Assembly (NCBI GenBank): GCA_964618895.1
Contig: CAZUDO010000025.1
Location: forward strand, 5,364-69,363
Direction: 5' to 3'
DNA length: 64,000 bases
DNA from: CAZUDO01 sp964618895
GTDB taxonomy: Bacteria > Desulfobacterota > Binatia > DP-6
Shown here: one piece after another, positions 7,845 to 18,307 of the stretch
How positions within the stretch are numbered: position 1 is the first letter of the stretch
Layout: each line of letters starts with the position of its first letter
The notes under the pieces: generated by a model
The model's input: the letters and a program-made list of their open reading frames with translations, nothing else
Database searches by the model: none
Told to the model about the DNA's origin: nothing
Program-made: the position numbers and the translations under genes

Positions 7845-9329
7845 ATGACGCCCCCGGGACCACCGCCCTCCACCGACGCGCCTCGTCGCGATCTCAGCGT
7901 CGTCATCATCGGGGCGGGCATGGCCGGCATCTTGAGTGCGATCAAGCTCACGGAGGCCGGCCTCGACTTCGTCATCTACGAGAAGGCCGACCGCCTGGGC
8001 GGCACCTGGCGCGAGAACACCTACCCCGGCATCGCGTGCGACGTGCCGTCCCACTTCTACAGCTACTCGTTCGCACTGAACCCGGAGTGGAGCCGCCGCT
8101 TCGCATCGGGCCCGGAGATCCAGGCGTACTTCGAGGACATTGCCCGCCGCTTCCGGGTGGACTCGCGGATTCGCTACGGCACGGAGATCCTCCGCTGCGA
8201 GTTCACGAATGGGCGATGGATGCTCGAGGCGTCGGACGGATCGCGCGACCAGGCGGACGTCGTCATCGCGGCGACGGGCGTCCTCCACCACCCCGCCTAT
8301 CCGGACATTCCGGGCATCGACGCCTTCGCCGGCACGGCCTTTCACAGCGCCCGCTGGGACCACGGCGTGGCGCTCGCCGGCAAGCGCATCGGCGTCATCG
8401 GCACCGGGTCGAGCGCCATTCAGATCGTCACCGCGCTGGCCGACCGCGTGGGGGACCTGTCGCTCTTTCAGCGCACCCCCCAGTGGATCACGCCGATGGA
8501 GAATACGCCCTTCACGGCGGCCGAGAAGGCGATGTTCCGGGCAAACCCGGAGGCCATGCACCAGATCCGCCGGGACGTGGCGGACATGTACATCAACGGT
8601 TTCTCGAATCACCTGTCCGATATGAACGCGCCCCAGCTGCGGGTGATTCACGAGTTCTGCAAGGCGAACCTCGAGAACAACGTGAGGGACCCGGTGCTCC
8701 GGGAGAAGCTCCGTCCGGACTACCGCGCCGGATGCAAGCGATTGATCCTGTCGGAGCATTTCTACGATGCCATCCAGCGCCCCAACGCGCACCTGGTGAC
8801 GGAGGGCATCGAGCGCATCGAGAAGACCGGCGTGCGCACCCGGGACGGCACGCTGCACGCGCTCGACGTGCTGGTGCTCGCCACCGGCTTCCGGGTCGAC
8901 CGCTTCCTCCGCCCCATGCAGGTGCTGGGTCGCGGCGGCACGCCGCTCGATACCGTGTGGCAGGCGGGGCCGGCGGCCTACCTGGCGATCGCGATCCCCG
9001 AGTGTCCGAATCTCTTCCTGCTGAACGGCCCCAACGGGCCGGTCGGCAACTTCTCGCTGATCGACGTCGTCGAGCTGCAGTTCGCCTACATCATGCAGCT
9101 GATCGACCAGCTGCGATCCGGCGCCTGCCGGGAGATCAGCCCGTCCCGGGCCGCGATGGACCGCTTCGACGCGGAGCGTAGGGACGCGGCCAAGCACACC
9201 ATCTGGGCCAGCGGCTGCAAGAGCTGGTACCTCGACGCCGACGATCTGCCGACGGCCTGGCCCTGGACCTATGACCGCTTCCGCGAGGACATGCGCCAGC
9301 CGCGACTCGACGACTACGAGATGCGCTGA
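7845..9329 (+). CDS. Baeyer-Villiger-type flavin monooxygenase
   Basis: A 494-aa class B flavin monooxygenase. The FAD-binding Rossmann motif is VVIIGAGMAGI, followed by GGTWRENTYPGIACDVPSHF. The NADPH-binding motif is GVIGTGSSAIQ. FAGTAFHSARWD fits the Baeyer-Villiger fingerprint FxGxxxHxxxW, and ATGVLHHP and VLATGFRVD are the conserved ATG motifs. These enzymes insert oxygen into ketones to give esters or lactones using NADPH and O2. ATG at 7845 has GGGA 8 nt upstream and is preferred over a GTG at 7788. A crotonase follows 16 nt downstream and a thiolase relic after it, suggesting a former catabolic operon. Confidence 0.88.
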   Translation: MTPPGPPPSTDAPRRDLSVVIIGAGMAGILSAIKLTEAGLDFVIYEKADRLGGTWRENTYPGIACDVPSHFYSYSFALNPEWSRRFASGPEIQAYFEDIARRFRVDSRIRYGTEILRCEFTNGRWMLEASDGSRDQADVVIAATGVLHHPAYPDIPGIDAFAGTAFHSARWDHGVALAGKRIGVIGTGSSAIQIVTALADRVGDLSLFQRTPQWITPMENTPFTAAEKAMFRANPEAMHQIRRDVADMYINGFSNHLSDMNAPQLRVIHEFCKANLENNVRDPVLREKLRPDYRAGCKRLILSEHFYDAIQRPNAHLVTEGIERIEKTGVRTRDGTLHALDVLVLATGFRVDRFLRPMQVLGRGGTPLDTVWQAGPAAYLAIAIPECPNLFLLNGPNGPVGNFSLIDVVELQFAYIMQLIDQLRSGACREISPSRAAMDRFDAERRDAAKHTIWASGCKSWYLDADDLPTAWPWTYDRFREDMRQPRLDDYEMR

Positions 9330-9345
9330 GCACGGGAGGAAGACC

Positions 9346-10143
9346 ATGAATGCCGACCACTGCCTGCTCGAACGCGACGGGCACGTCCTGATCGTCACCC
9401 TGAACCGCCCCGAGGCGAAGAACGCGCTCAGCAGTGGCATGCTGGCGGGGATGTACCGGGCCTGGCGCATGCTCGACGACGACCCCGGACTGCGCGCCGC
9501 GATCCTCACCGGGCGGGGCGACGTGTTCTGCGCCGGCGCCGACTTGAAGGCGATGGGCGCCGGGGAGACCGACGACGAGTTCATGGCGCTGATGTCGGAC
9601 GTGCCGGACATCCACTGGCAGGCCCTGCTCCGCCACAACCGCCCGCAGAAGCCCATCATCGCCGCGGTGGAGGGCTACGCGGTCGCGGGCGGAACCGATA
9701 TCCTCCAGGGCACCGACATTCGCGTGGCGGCCGAGGACGCGGTCTTCGGCGTCACCGAAGCGCGCCGCGGTCTCTTTCCCCTCGGCGGCTCCTCGGTGCG
9801 CCTGCGCCGGCAGATTCCCTACACCTTGGCGGCGGAGATCCTGCTCACCGGGCGGCACGTCACCGCCGCGGAGGCGCTCCGCTTCGGTCTCGTCGGCCGG
9901 CTGGTTCCGCGCGGCCAGACCCTCGCCGAGGCGAGGAAGATCGCCGCGGAGATCTGCGACAACGGCCCGCTCTCGATCCGGGCGCTCATGCAGATGCTGC
10001 GCGAGGTCGACGAGAGCACCCCCGAGGCCGACGCCCTGGCGAAGGAGCTCGAAGTCGGCAGCCCGGTCTTCGGCACCAGGGACGCGCGCGAGGGCATGAA
10101 GGCCTTCGCGGAAAAGCGGAAGCCCGTCTACACGGGCGAGTGA
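9346..10143 (+). CDS. Enoyl-CoA hydratase/isomerase (crotonase) protein
   Basis: A 265-aa crotonase. The first oxyanion block is GRGDVFCAGADLKAMG, the second is VEGYAVAGGTDILQGTDIR, and EARRGLFPLGGSSVRL follows. The C-terminus reads REGMKAFAEKRKPVYTG. ATG at 9346 is preceded by GGGAGGA, a good ribosome-binding site. It shares these blocks with the crotonase at 1200-2045, yet the two diverge enough to be separate paralogues. The gene lies between the Baeyer-Villiger monooxygenase and the thiolase relic, consistent with stepwise degradation of a cyclic or branched acyl compound; the substrate is unknown. Confidence 0.88.
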   Translation: MNADHCLLERDGHVLIVTLNRPEAKNALSSGMLAGMYRAWRMLDDDPGLRAAILTGRGDVFCAGADLKAMGAGETDDEFMALMSDVPDIHWQALLRHNRPQKPIIAAVEGYAVAGGTDILQGTDIRVAAEDAVFGVTEARRGLFPLGGSSVRLRRQIPYTLAAEILLTGRHVTAAEALRFGLVGRLVPRGQTLAEARKIAAEICDNGPLSIRALMQMLREVDESTPEADALAKELEVGSPVFGTRDAREGMKAFAEKRKPVYTGE

Positions 10144-10156
10144 CGCCAGCACGACC

Positions 10157-10950
10157 ATGAGGCCGCTCGCGCCCAACACCCCGGTTATCGTCGGCATCGG
10201 CTTCCGGCAGGACAAGAACGAGAATCCCACACAGTGCCCGGAGGCCTACCAGCTAATGGTCGAGGCGGCGCGCAGCGCCGCCGACGATGCCGGGTCCCGG
10301 GCGCTGCTCCCCCAGATCGAGTCGATCTCGGTCACCCAGGGCCTCTGGCTCTATCCCGATCCCGGCAAGTTGATCGGCGCGGCGCTGGGCTGCCCAAAGG
10401 CCCGGAGCATCGTCGCAGGCCTCGGCGTACTGCAGCTGACCCCGCTCGACGACCTCTGCCGGGCGATCGCGGCGGGCGCACAGGACCGGCGCGATGCCGT
10501 TCGCCGGCGGCCCCTTCAACCACTTCAGCCTCGAAGGCGTGGCGCGGATGGTCGAGGTGCTGCGTGCCGACACGGCGCACGCGGCGCCGGGGCGGCGGCT
10601 CGGCCTGGTATCCAACCTGAGCGGCATCTTCGGCAAACAGGCGTATGTCCTCCTCTCGAACCAGCCGAATCCCCGGGGCTACGGCTACGAAGACATCACG
10701 GCGGCGGTCGCCGAGCGGGACGTGCCGGTCCCCTTGCACGGCGACTACGTCGGTCCGGCAACGATCGTCGGATACACGGTGGTCTTCCAGAAGGGACAGG
10801 TCTCGCACGGAGTCGCCATCTGCGATACGCCCGCCGGACAGCGCACCGTCGCGAGAAGCGACGACGAGGCACTGCTCGGTGAGATGATGCGACGCGAGTT
10901 CTGCGGCTGCGTCGTCGAGATCTCGACGGAGGGGACCTTCTCGTCCCCGC
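10157..10950 (+). pseudogene. Thiolase-like gene with internal deletion and frameshift
   Basis: The first part (from ATG 10157) reads NTPVIVGIGFRQDKN and on to TPLDDLCRAIAAGAQ, the N-terminus of acetyl-CoA acetyltransferase/SCP-x-like thiolases. Around 10480 the frame changes: the next frame reads RTGAMPFAGGPFNHFSLEG, MVEVLRAD, SNLSGIFGKQAYVLLSNQP and VSHGVAICD, which belongs to the C-terminal half of the same family. Roughly 200 central residues, including the catalytic cysteine region, are missing. The second frame has lost its native stop and runs to 11147 into the antisense of the desaturase gene. Truncation rather than a functional split gene is the best explanation. Confidence 0.65.
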
Positions 10951-10961
10951 CTGCGCGACGC

Positions 10962-11702
10962 TCAGGCCTCGGCGGTGCCGGGCCGGAGCTGCAGAACGCG
11001 GAGCGCCGCCAGCCCGCGGAGAACCCAGTACGTCGGGTCGATCTCGAACCTGCGCCAGGCAAAATTGAGGCGGCTGGCGGCGCGGTGGTGGTTGTTCTGG
11101 AACAGCTCGCCCAGGGTGAGGAAGTCGAAGGGAAGGAAGTTGCGTGAGGCGTCGCCGAGGGCGAAGTTACGGTAGCCGTAGCGGTGGCCACACCAGTTGA
11201 CGATGGCGCCGTGGATGGGGCCCATGAACCACTGCAGCGGCAGCAGTAGCCACTGCCACCAGGCGGTGGCGAGCCACAGGTAGAGCAGGCCGTACGCGGC
11301 TGCCCACGCCAAGCGTACCGGCCAGACGGAGCCGAGGCCGTCGAGCAACGGCCACTCGGGATAGCCACCGAGGAACCGCGGTTCAGGCGAGGACGTGCGG
11401 TCGACGTGCCGGGTGAAGCGCTTGGCGGTGGCCCACATCATGCCGAACACGTTCGAATAGAAGCCAGGCGCGTGCGGGTCGTTGGCGGTGTCGCTGTAGG
11501 CGTGGTGCTCGCGATGCAGAATCGCGTACGCCCGGGGACAGAGATACGAGGAGCCCTGGGCCAAATAGGTCAATAGGTGGAAGACGCGTTCGCCGCGGGG
11601 CGTCAAGGTGAACATGCGATGCGCCGCGTAGCGATGCTGAAAGCTCGACTGGAAGAACGCCGACAGCACCCAGTGCAGGACGAAGATCGTAATGATGGCC
11701 AT
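10962..11702 (-). CDS. Acyl-CoA (delta-9 type) fatty acid desaturase
   Basis: A 246-aa integral membrane di-iron desaturase. The histidine boxes are HRYAAHR (about residue 23), HREHH (about 63) and QNNHH (about 203), plus HRYGYRNF. Hydrophobic stretches at the N-terminus and around WLATAWWQWLLLPLQWF give the expected membrane helices. The family introduces a cis double bond into acyl-CoA or acyl-lipid using O2 and a ferredoxin-type donor. Its length fits the short bacterial forms. The C-terminus runs against the broken thiolase on the other strand. It is divergent from gpmA with 93 bp between the two starts. Confidence 0.9.
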   Translation of the reverse strand: MAIITIFVLHWVLSAFFQSSFQHRYAAHRMFTLTPRGERVFHLLTYLAQGSSYLCPRAYAILHREHHAYSDTANDPHAPGFYSNVFGMMWATAKRFTRHVDRTSSPEPRFLGGYPEWPLLDGLGSVWPVRLAWAAAYGLLYLWLATAWWQWLLLPLQWFMGPIHGAIVNWCGHRYGYRNFALGDASRNFLPFDFLTLGELFQNNHHRAASRLNFAWRRFEIDPTYWVLRGLAALRVLQLRPGTAEA

Positions 11703-11795
11703 ATGCGAGGGCGCGCACCTTAGCAGGCGAGCTGCAGCGGCGCAATCAAAATAGTGCCTGGCCAGGTCGCGGACTTATCGCTATAGGCTCGCGGC

Positions 11796-12401
11796 ATGGC
11801 CGACCTGATCCTGCTGCGGCACGGGCAATCGCAGTGGAACCTCGAGAATCGTTTCACCGGGTGGGTGGACGTACCGCTGTCGCCGCGCGGCGAAGCCGAG
11901 GCGCGCGCGGCCGGCGAGAAGCTCCGCGGCCGCCATCTCGACACGCTCTACACCTCGACCCTGCAGCGCGCCATCGATACCGCGCGTCTGGCGCTGGAGA
12001 CGGCGGGCATCGGGCCCCTGCCCATCACGCGCGACGCGGCGCTCAACGAGCGCATGTACGGCGACCTGCAGGGGCTCGACAAAGGCGAGGCCGCTACGCG
12101 GTTCGGCGCCGACCAGGTGCATCGCTGGCGGCGCAGCTACGACGAGCGGCCGCCCGGCGGCGAGAGCCTGGCCGACACCGCCGCCCGGGTGCTGCCGTAC
12201 TGGACCGCCACGCTGCTGCCCGATCTCCGCGCCGGGAAGAACCTCCTGGTCGCCGCGCACGGCAATTCGTTGCGCGCGTTGGTGATGCATCTCGACCAGC
12301 TCACCCGGGACCAGGTGCTGCAGCTCGAGATCCCGACCGGGGCGCCGCTGCTCTACGAGCTGGCGCCCGACGGAACCGTGCGCGGCAAACGCTATCTCTG
12401 A
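11796..12401 (+). CDS. gpmA: 2,3-bisphosphoglycerate-dependent phosphoglycerate mutase
   Basis: A 201-aa histidine phosphatase-fold mutase. The phospho-histidine motif is LILLRHGQSQWNLENRFTGW at the N-terminus. LNERMYGDLQGLDKGEAA and PPGGESLADTAARV are diagnostic of GpmA, and the second catalytic histidine lies in LVAAHGNSLRALV. It interconverts 3- and 2-phosphoglycerate in glycolysis and gluconeogenesis. The protein is shorter than the 230-250 aa of E. coli GpmA, with a compact central region as in many non-enteric forms. A TATAGG-like -10 lies at 11780, but no convincing -35 is seen. Confidence 0.9.
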   Translation: MADLILLRHGQSQWNLENRFTGWVDVPLSPRGEAEARAAGEKLRGRHLDTLYTSTLQRAIDTARLALETAGIGPLPITRDAALNERMYGDLQGLDKGEAATRFGADQVHRWRRSYDERPPGGESLADTAARVLPYWTATLLPDLRAGKNLLVAAHGNSLRALVMHLDQLTRDQVLQLEIPTGAPLLYELAPDGTVRGKRYL

Positions 12402-12507
12402 ACGGCAACCGGCATGCCCACCGTCCGCATGGCGCCCACGGGCAGGTACCACGTGCCGGCGCACATGATTGGACGGGCGCCCGGGCGTTGTGACAGCTTC
12501 CCCACGC

Positions 12508-14154
12508 ATGATGGGTCCCCTGCCCGCCCTCGAGCCCGAGACCGAGCACTTCTGGCGCATGTGCCGCGCCGGCCGGCTCGAGATCACACGCTGCCGCGGC
12601 TGCGGCTGGTACGTGCATCCGCCCCGGCCAATCTGCCCGCGCTGCCACGGGCACGACACCGCGTGGGAGGCGGTGAGCGGTCGCGCCACTGTGGTCAGCT
12701 ACACCGTGAACCACCAGGCCTGGTACCCGGGGCACGAGGTCCCATACGTGATCGCGCTGGTCGAGCTGGCCGAGCAGGCCAACCTGCGCCTGACCACCAA
12801 CCTCGTCGGCTGCACGCCCGAGGCCGTCCGCATCGGGATGCCGGTCCGGGTGACGTTCCGGGAGGTGAGCGACGACATCGCCCTGCCGCTGTTCGAGCCC
12901 GACCCGACACCCGACCCGCCGCCCGCGCGTACGCCGCAACCGGAGCGCGCGGTCGCTCCCGCGATCCACCCCGGCAGCGACCAACACCTCGAGCGGCGCG
13001 CCATCCTCTCCGGCGTCGGCCAGTCCCAGATCGGACGCCGGCTCATGCGCACCGACCTGGACCTCACCTGCGAGGCGGCGCTGCGCGCCATCGCCGACGC
13101 CGGCCTCACGCCGGCCGACATCGACGGCCTCGCCTGCTACCCCGGGCCGCTCGGCGCCGCCGCCCCGGGTTTCTCCGGCCCCGGCATCGCCGAGGTCCAG
13201 GACGCGCTCGGCCTCCAGCTCGGCTGGCACGGCTCGGGCGGCGAGGGGCCGGCGCAGATCGCCCCCGTCATGCTGGCGGCGCTCGCCGTGGGCGCGGGGC
13301 TCTGCCGCCATGCGCTCGTCTACCGGACGGTCACCGAAGCCACCGCGCAGGCCGGTGGCGGCCGCGCCGGCATCGGCGCCGGCTCGCGCCACATCACGGG
13401 CTTCGCCCAGTGGCTGATCCCGTTCGGCGCCATGTCGGCGGCCAACTGGATCGCGCTGCACGCCGTCCGCCACATGCACGAGTTCGGCACCCGCCGCGAG
13501 CATCTGGCCGAGATCGCGCTCACGGCGCGCGCACACGCCGCGCTCAACCCGGCTGCCGTCTACCGCGAGCCGATGACGCTCGACACGTATCTCGGCGCCC
13601 GCATGATCAGCTGGCCGTTCTGCCTGTTCGACTGCGACGTGCCCGTCGACGGCTCGACCGCCGTGGTGGTGTCGGCGGCCGACACCGCGCGCGACCTGCC
13701 CCAGCGCGCGGTCCGCATCCATGCCATCGGCAGCGCGATCCGCGGGCGCCCGGTGTGGGATCAGTGGGAAGACCTCACCACCATGGCCTGCCGTGACGCC
13801 GCCGCGCAGATGTGGGCGCGCGCCGACGTGCGTCCGGCCGACGTCGACACCGCCCAGCTCTACGACGGCTTCAGCTGGCTGACGCTCGCCTGGCTCGAGG
13901 CGCTCGGCTTCTGCGGCCGTGGCGAGAGCGGTCCGTTCGTCGAGCATGGCCGCCTCCGTCTCGGCGGCGCGCTGCCGACCAACACCTGGGGCGGGCAGCT
14001 CTCCGGTGGCCGGCTGCACGGGTTCGGGTTTCTGGCGGAGGCGATCCGGCAGCTGCGGGGGACGTGCGGGGAGCGGCAGGTGCCCGACTGCGAGGTTGCC
14101 GTGGTCGCGGCCGGCGGGGGGCCGATCGCGGGGTGCCTCCTGCTCACGCGCTGA
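12508..14154 (+). CDS. DUF35 zinc-ribbon/OB-fold fused to thiolase domain
   Basis: A 548-aa two-domain protein. Residues about 1-130 carry a zinc ribbon (CRGCGWYVHPPRPICPRC) and an OB-fold (SGRATVVSYTVNHQAWYPG), the DUF35 acyl-CoA-associated domain. Residues about 160-545 form a thiolase/SCP-x-like lipid-transfer domain: ILSGVGQSQIGRR, ADIDGLACYPG, TAQLYDGFSWLTLAWLEALG and the ending GGGPIAGCLLLTR. In steroid- and acyl-CoA-degrading bacteria these two domains are usually separate subunits that form aldolase or thiolase complexes, so here they are joined. ATG at 12508 was chosen over a TTG at 12469. No clear Shine-Dalgarno is visible. A retro-aldol or thiolytic role on a CoA ester is inferred. 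Confidence 0.8.
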   Translation: MMGPLPALEPETEHFWRMCRAGRLEITRCRGCGWYVHPPRPICPRCHGHDTAWEAVSGRATVVSYTVNHQAWYPGHEVPYVIALVELAEQANLRLTTNLVGCTPEAVRIGMPVRVTFREVSDDIALPLFEPDPTPDPPPARTPQPERAVAPAIHPGSDQHLERRAILSGVGQSQIGRRLMRTDLDLTCEAALRAIADAGLTPADIDGLACYPGPLGAAAPGFSGPGIAEVQDALGLQLGWHGSGGEGPAQIAPVMLAALAVGAGLCRHALVYRTVTEATAQAGGGRAGIGAGSRHITGFAQWLIPFGAMSAANWIALHAVRHMHEFGTRREHLAEIALTARAHAALNPAAVYREPMTLDTYLGARMISWPFCLFDCDVPVDGSTAVVVSAADTARDLPQRAVRIHAIGSAIRGRPVWDQWEDLTTMACRDAAAQMWARADVRPADVDTAQLYDGFSWLTLAWLEALGFCGRGESGPFVEHGRLRLGGALPTNTWGGQLSGGRLHGFGFLAEAIRQLRGTCGERQVPDCEVAVVAAGGGPIAGCLLLTR

Positions 14155-14294
14155 GCTGCGGGCGCCTGCCACACATGCGCGGGCGCGCGTGGGTGGGGCC
14201 GGTTCGGGTCGCGTGGGACGTGCGTGACGGCGTGGGGGGTCGCCCGCGAAGCAGTCGCTCCCGCAGGTGGGGCAGCGGACCGCCATCGCGTAGC

Positions 14295-15122
14295 CTACGC
14301 GGGCTGCTCGACGGTGACCAGCCGCGGCAGGGCGCCACGAATCCGTCCGTGGTGAAAGGCAATCGCGTGCTCCTGCAGCGCCCCGCGAAGCGCGGCGGCC
14401 GCGCCCCGGTACAGCTCGGCACCTGTCCCGAGCACACACGTTCCCGCCTCTTCGACGGGCAAGAGCGCCACGATGTGTCGCGCCTCCTCCAACATCGCAT
14501 GCCACCTGCGCGACGACTCGCCGGCATCCGGAACCGGTCCGGAGAACGCGAGCGCCTGAATCTCGGCTCGCGAATAGCGCGCGGTCCGGGCGGCGTACTC
14601 GAGGATCGCGGCGGGGCTGAACCCCGGATCCTTCCCGCAGGCCGCCCACGCCAGGTAGCCCAGTGGCTGCAGGCGTTGATCGCACGCGATGACGTCGATC
14701 CAATCGCGCGCCTCCAGCCGACCGACCAGCGCCAGGACCTTGTTGGTCGCCAGATCGACCGCATGCAGCGTGAGGCCGAGCTCCGGATGCTGGACGAGCG
14801 GAAAGAAGCGAAACGCGCTGTCGCGTGCCCATTGCATGAGCACCGTCTGCCCCTCACGGCAGACCTCGGCTTCCACGAACCCCACCCGTTCTCGCACCAC
14901 ACGTACCGCCAGTCCCTCGGCCTCCAACAACGCACGATCCGCGGTCCACGCGGCGTCCACGGCGGCTTCGGTGTCGTGGAACAGATCGATATCGCGCGAG
15001 ACGCGTGCCGCGCCGAGCAGCTCGTTCAGCGCCACGGCGCCGGCCACGTAGCTTTCGCCACTGGCGACGCGGTGGGCCGCGATCAGGCGGCAGATGGTGC
15101 GCTGGAACTCTGTGAGAGCCAT
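14295..15122 (-). CDS. AbiEii-like nucleotidyltransferase
   Basis: A 275-aa protein with a minimal nucleotidyltransferase fold. The metal-binding segment is ARVSRDIDLFHD (Asp-x-Asp) preceded by YVAGAVALNELLG. The downstream ATNKVLALVGRLEARDWIDVIACD resembles the K..AL..R.K.RD..D block of AbiEii/AbiGii-type toxins. The remainder is helical with no known motif. Known members add nucleotides to tRNA or proteins and act in abortive infection or toxin-antitoxin pairs. It overlaps the small upstream gene by 40 nt, the arrangement expected for an antitoxin-toxin pair. Toxicity is inferred, not shown. Confidence 0.7.
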   Translation of the reverse strand: MALTEFQRTICRLIAAHRVASGESYVAGAVALNELLGAARVSRDIDLFHDTEAAVDAAWTADRALLEAEGLAVRVVRERVGFVEAEVCREGQTVLMQWARDSAFRFFPLVQHPELGLTLHAVDLATNKVLALVGRLEARDWIDVIACDQRLQPLGYLAWAACGKDPGFSPAAILEYAARTARYSRAEIQALAFSGPVPDAGESSRRWHAMLEEARHIVALLPVEEAGTCVLGTGAELYRGAAAALRGALQEHAIAFHHGRIRGALPRLVTVEQPA

Positions 15123-15310
15123 CGCTTCAGCTTCCCCGCCTGGCGATAGGCGGCGACATCGCCATACTGCTCGATGTACATCAGGAGGCGCAGTCGGTCG
15201 GCATCCGTGGTCGGGTAGTAGTCGCCGCGCAAGAACCAGAGGCAGCGGGCGCGGTACCGATCGACGAGCGCGTCGATGGCGGCGATCTCAGGTGCCCGTG
15301 CGTCATCCAT
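15083..15310 (-). CDS. Small antitoxin-like partner of nucleotidyltransferase
   Basis: A 75-aa acidic-then-basic protein reading MDDARAPEIAAIDALVDRYR and later YYPTTDADRLRLLMYIEQYG with a final AAYRQAGKLKRWLSQSSS. Short proteins of this pattern are found directly upstream of nucleotidyltransferases in other proteobacteria (recalled, not searched). ATG at 15310 has GGGGAG just upstream; a GTG at 15322 would add four residues. Its 3' end overlaps the nucleotidyltransferase by 40 nt. No DNA-binding motif is evident, so if it neutralises its partner it may do so by direct contact. Function is inferred from context. Confidence 0.6.
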   Translation of the reverse strand: MDDARAPEIAAIDALVDRYRARCLWFLRGDYYPTTDADRLRLLMYIEQYGDVAAYRQAGKLKRWLSQSSSAPSAA

Positions 15311-15530
15311 GGCGCTCCCCACTCTAGGGCAGACCGCGACACGACGACAACCGCAGTTCGGCTCTCATCCCAGCCCCTCCAGCGTACGAGTCGAAATAGC
15401 GGAGCTCCACTGCCTTGGCTTTAGCAGGCTCCTCGTAAGGCTGACCAGCGATGAGCAGGATGATGCAGGAGCTCACGGGCCTGGCGAAGCCGATGCGCCC
15501 ACTCCCGTCGCAGCGTGGCCGCCGTTGCGG

Positions 15531-15657
15531 CGCGGGCGGTGGGGGCGGGACCGGGGTCGGAGCGCATTGAGCCGACGACGCGGCATTCGCCCGTGGTCCG
15601 TCGCCGCGACCGCCGGCGAACTAAGCGAAGACCCCGGTCCCGCCCCCACCGCCCGCG
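15531..15657. repeat. Hairpin element 6 (28-bp arms, 71-nt core)
   Basis: Perfect inverted repeats lie at 15531-15558 and 15630-15657 around a 71-nt core. The left arm starts CGCGGGCGGTGGGGGCGGGA. Read on the reverse strand, the core begins TTCGCTT and ends GCGCTCC, like the other family members, so this copy is in reverse orientation. It sits 15 nt after the stop of the reverse-strand DUF4215 gene and could end its transcript. The rest of the gap between 15311 and 15672 shows no gene. Confidence 0.85.
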
Positions 15658-15672
15658 AACGCGCCCCGCCAA

Positions 15673-18168
<2,496 letters not shown>

Positions 18169-18240
18169 GCCACTCCTTCCGGCAGGCGAGATGTCGCCCG
18201 CGACCGACCCCTTGGCGTACCGCGGGCGGAATTTCGCCGT

Positions 18241-18258
18241 CAAGGACAATCGTCCTTG
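18241..18258 (-). terminator. Hairpin after the Gfo/Idh gene
   Basis: CAAGGAC and GTCCTTG pair around AATC, a perfect 7-bp stem about 50 nt downstream of the reverse-strand oxidoreductase stop (18308). A second palindrome, CGTGCAG-TC-CTGCACG at 18282-18297, lies even nearer. Neither has a T tract. They separate this gene from the start of the DUF4215 gene. Confidence 0.4.
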
Positions 18259-18307
18259 GAAGGGGCCCTCTTCCGACCGGTCGTGCAGTCCTGCACGTTC
18301 GCGGCCG

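Noticed and set aside
10494..11147. A 217-codon forward frame taken as an independent gene
   Set aside because: Its first 150 codons are the C-terminal part of a thiolase and its last 60 are the antisense of the desaturase gene; it is better read as part of the broken thiolase.
12301..14286. Reverse-strand frame with a zinc-ribbon-like start (MAVRCPTCGSDCFAG at 14286)
   Set aside because: The start is suggestive, but the rest is Arg/Pro/Ala-rich antisense of the DUF35-thiolase gene. It could be a remnant of a small zinc-ribbon gene but cannot be supported.
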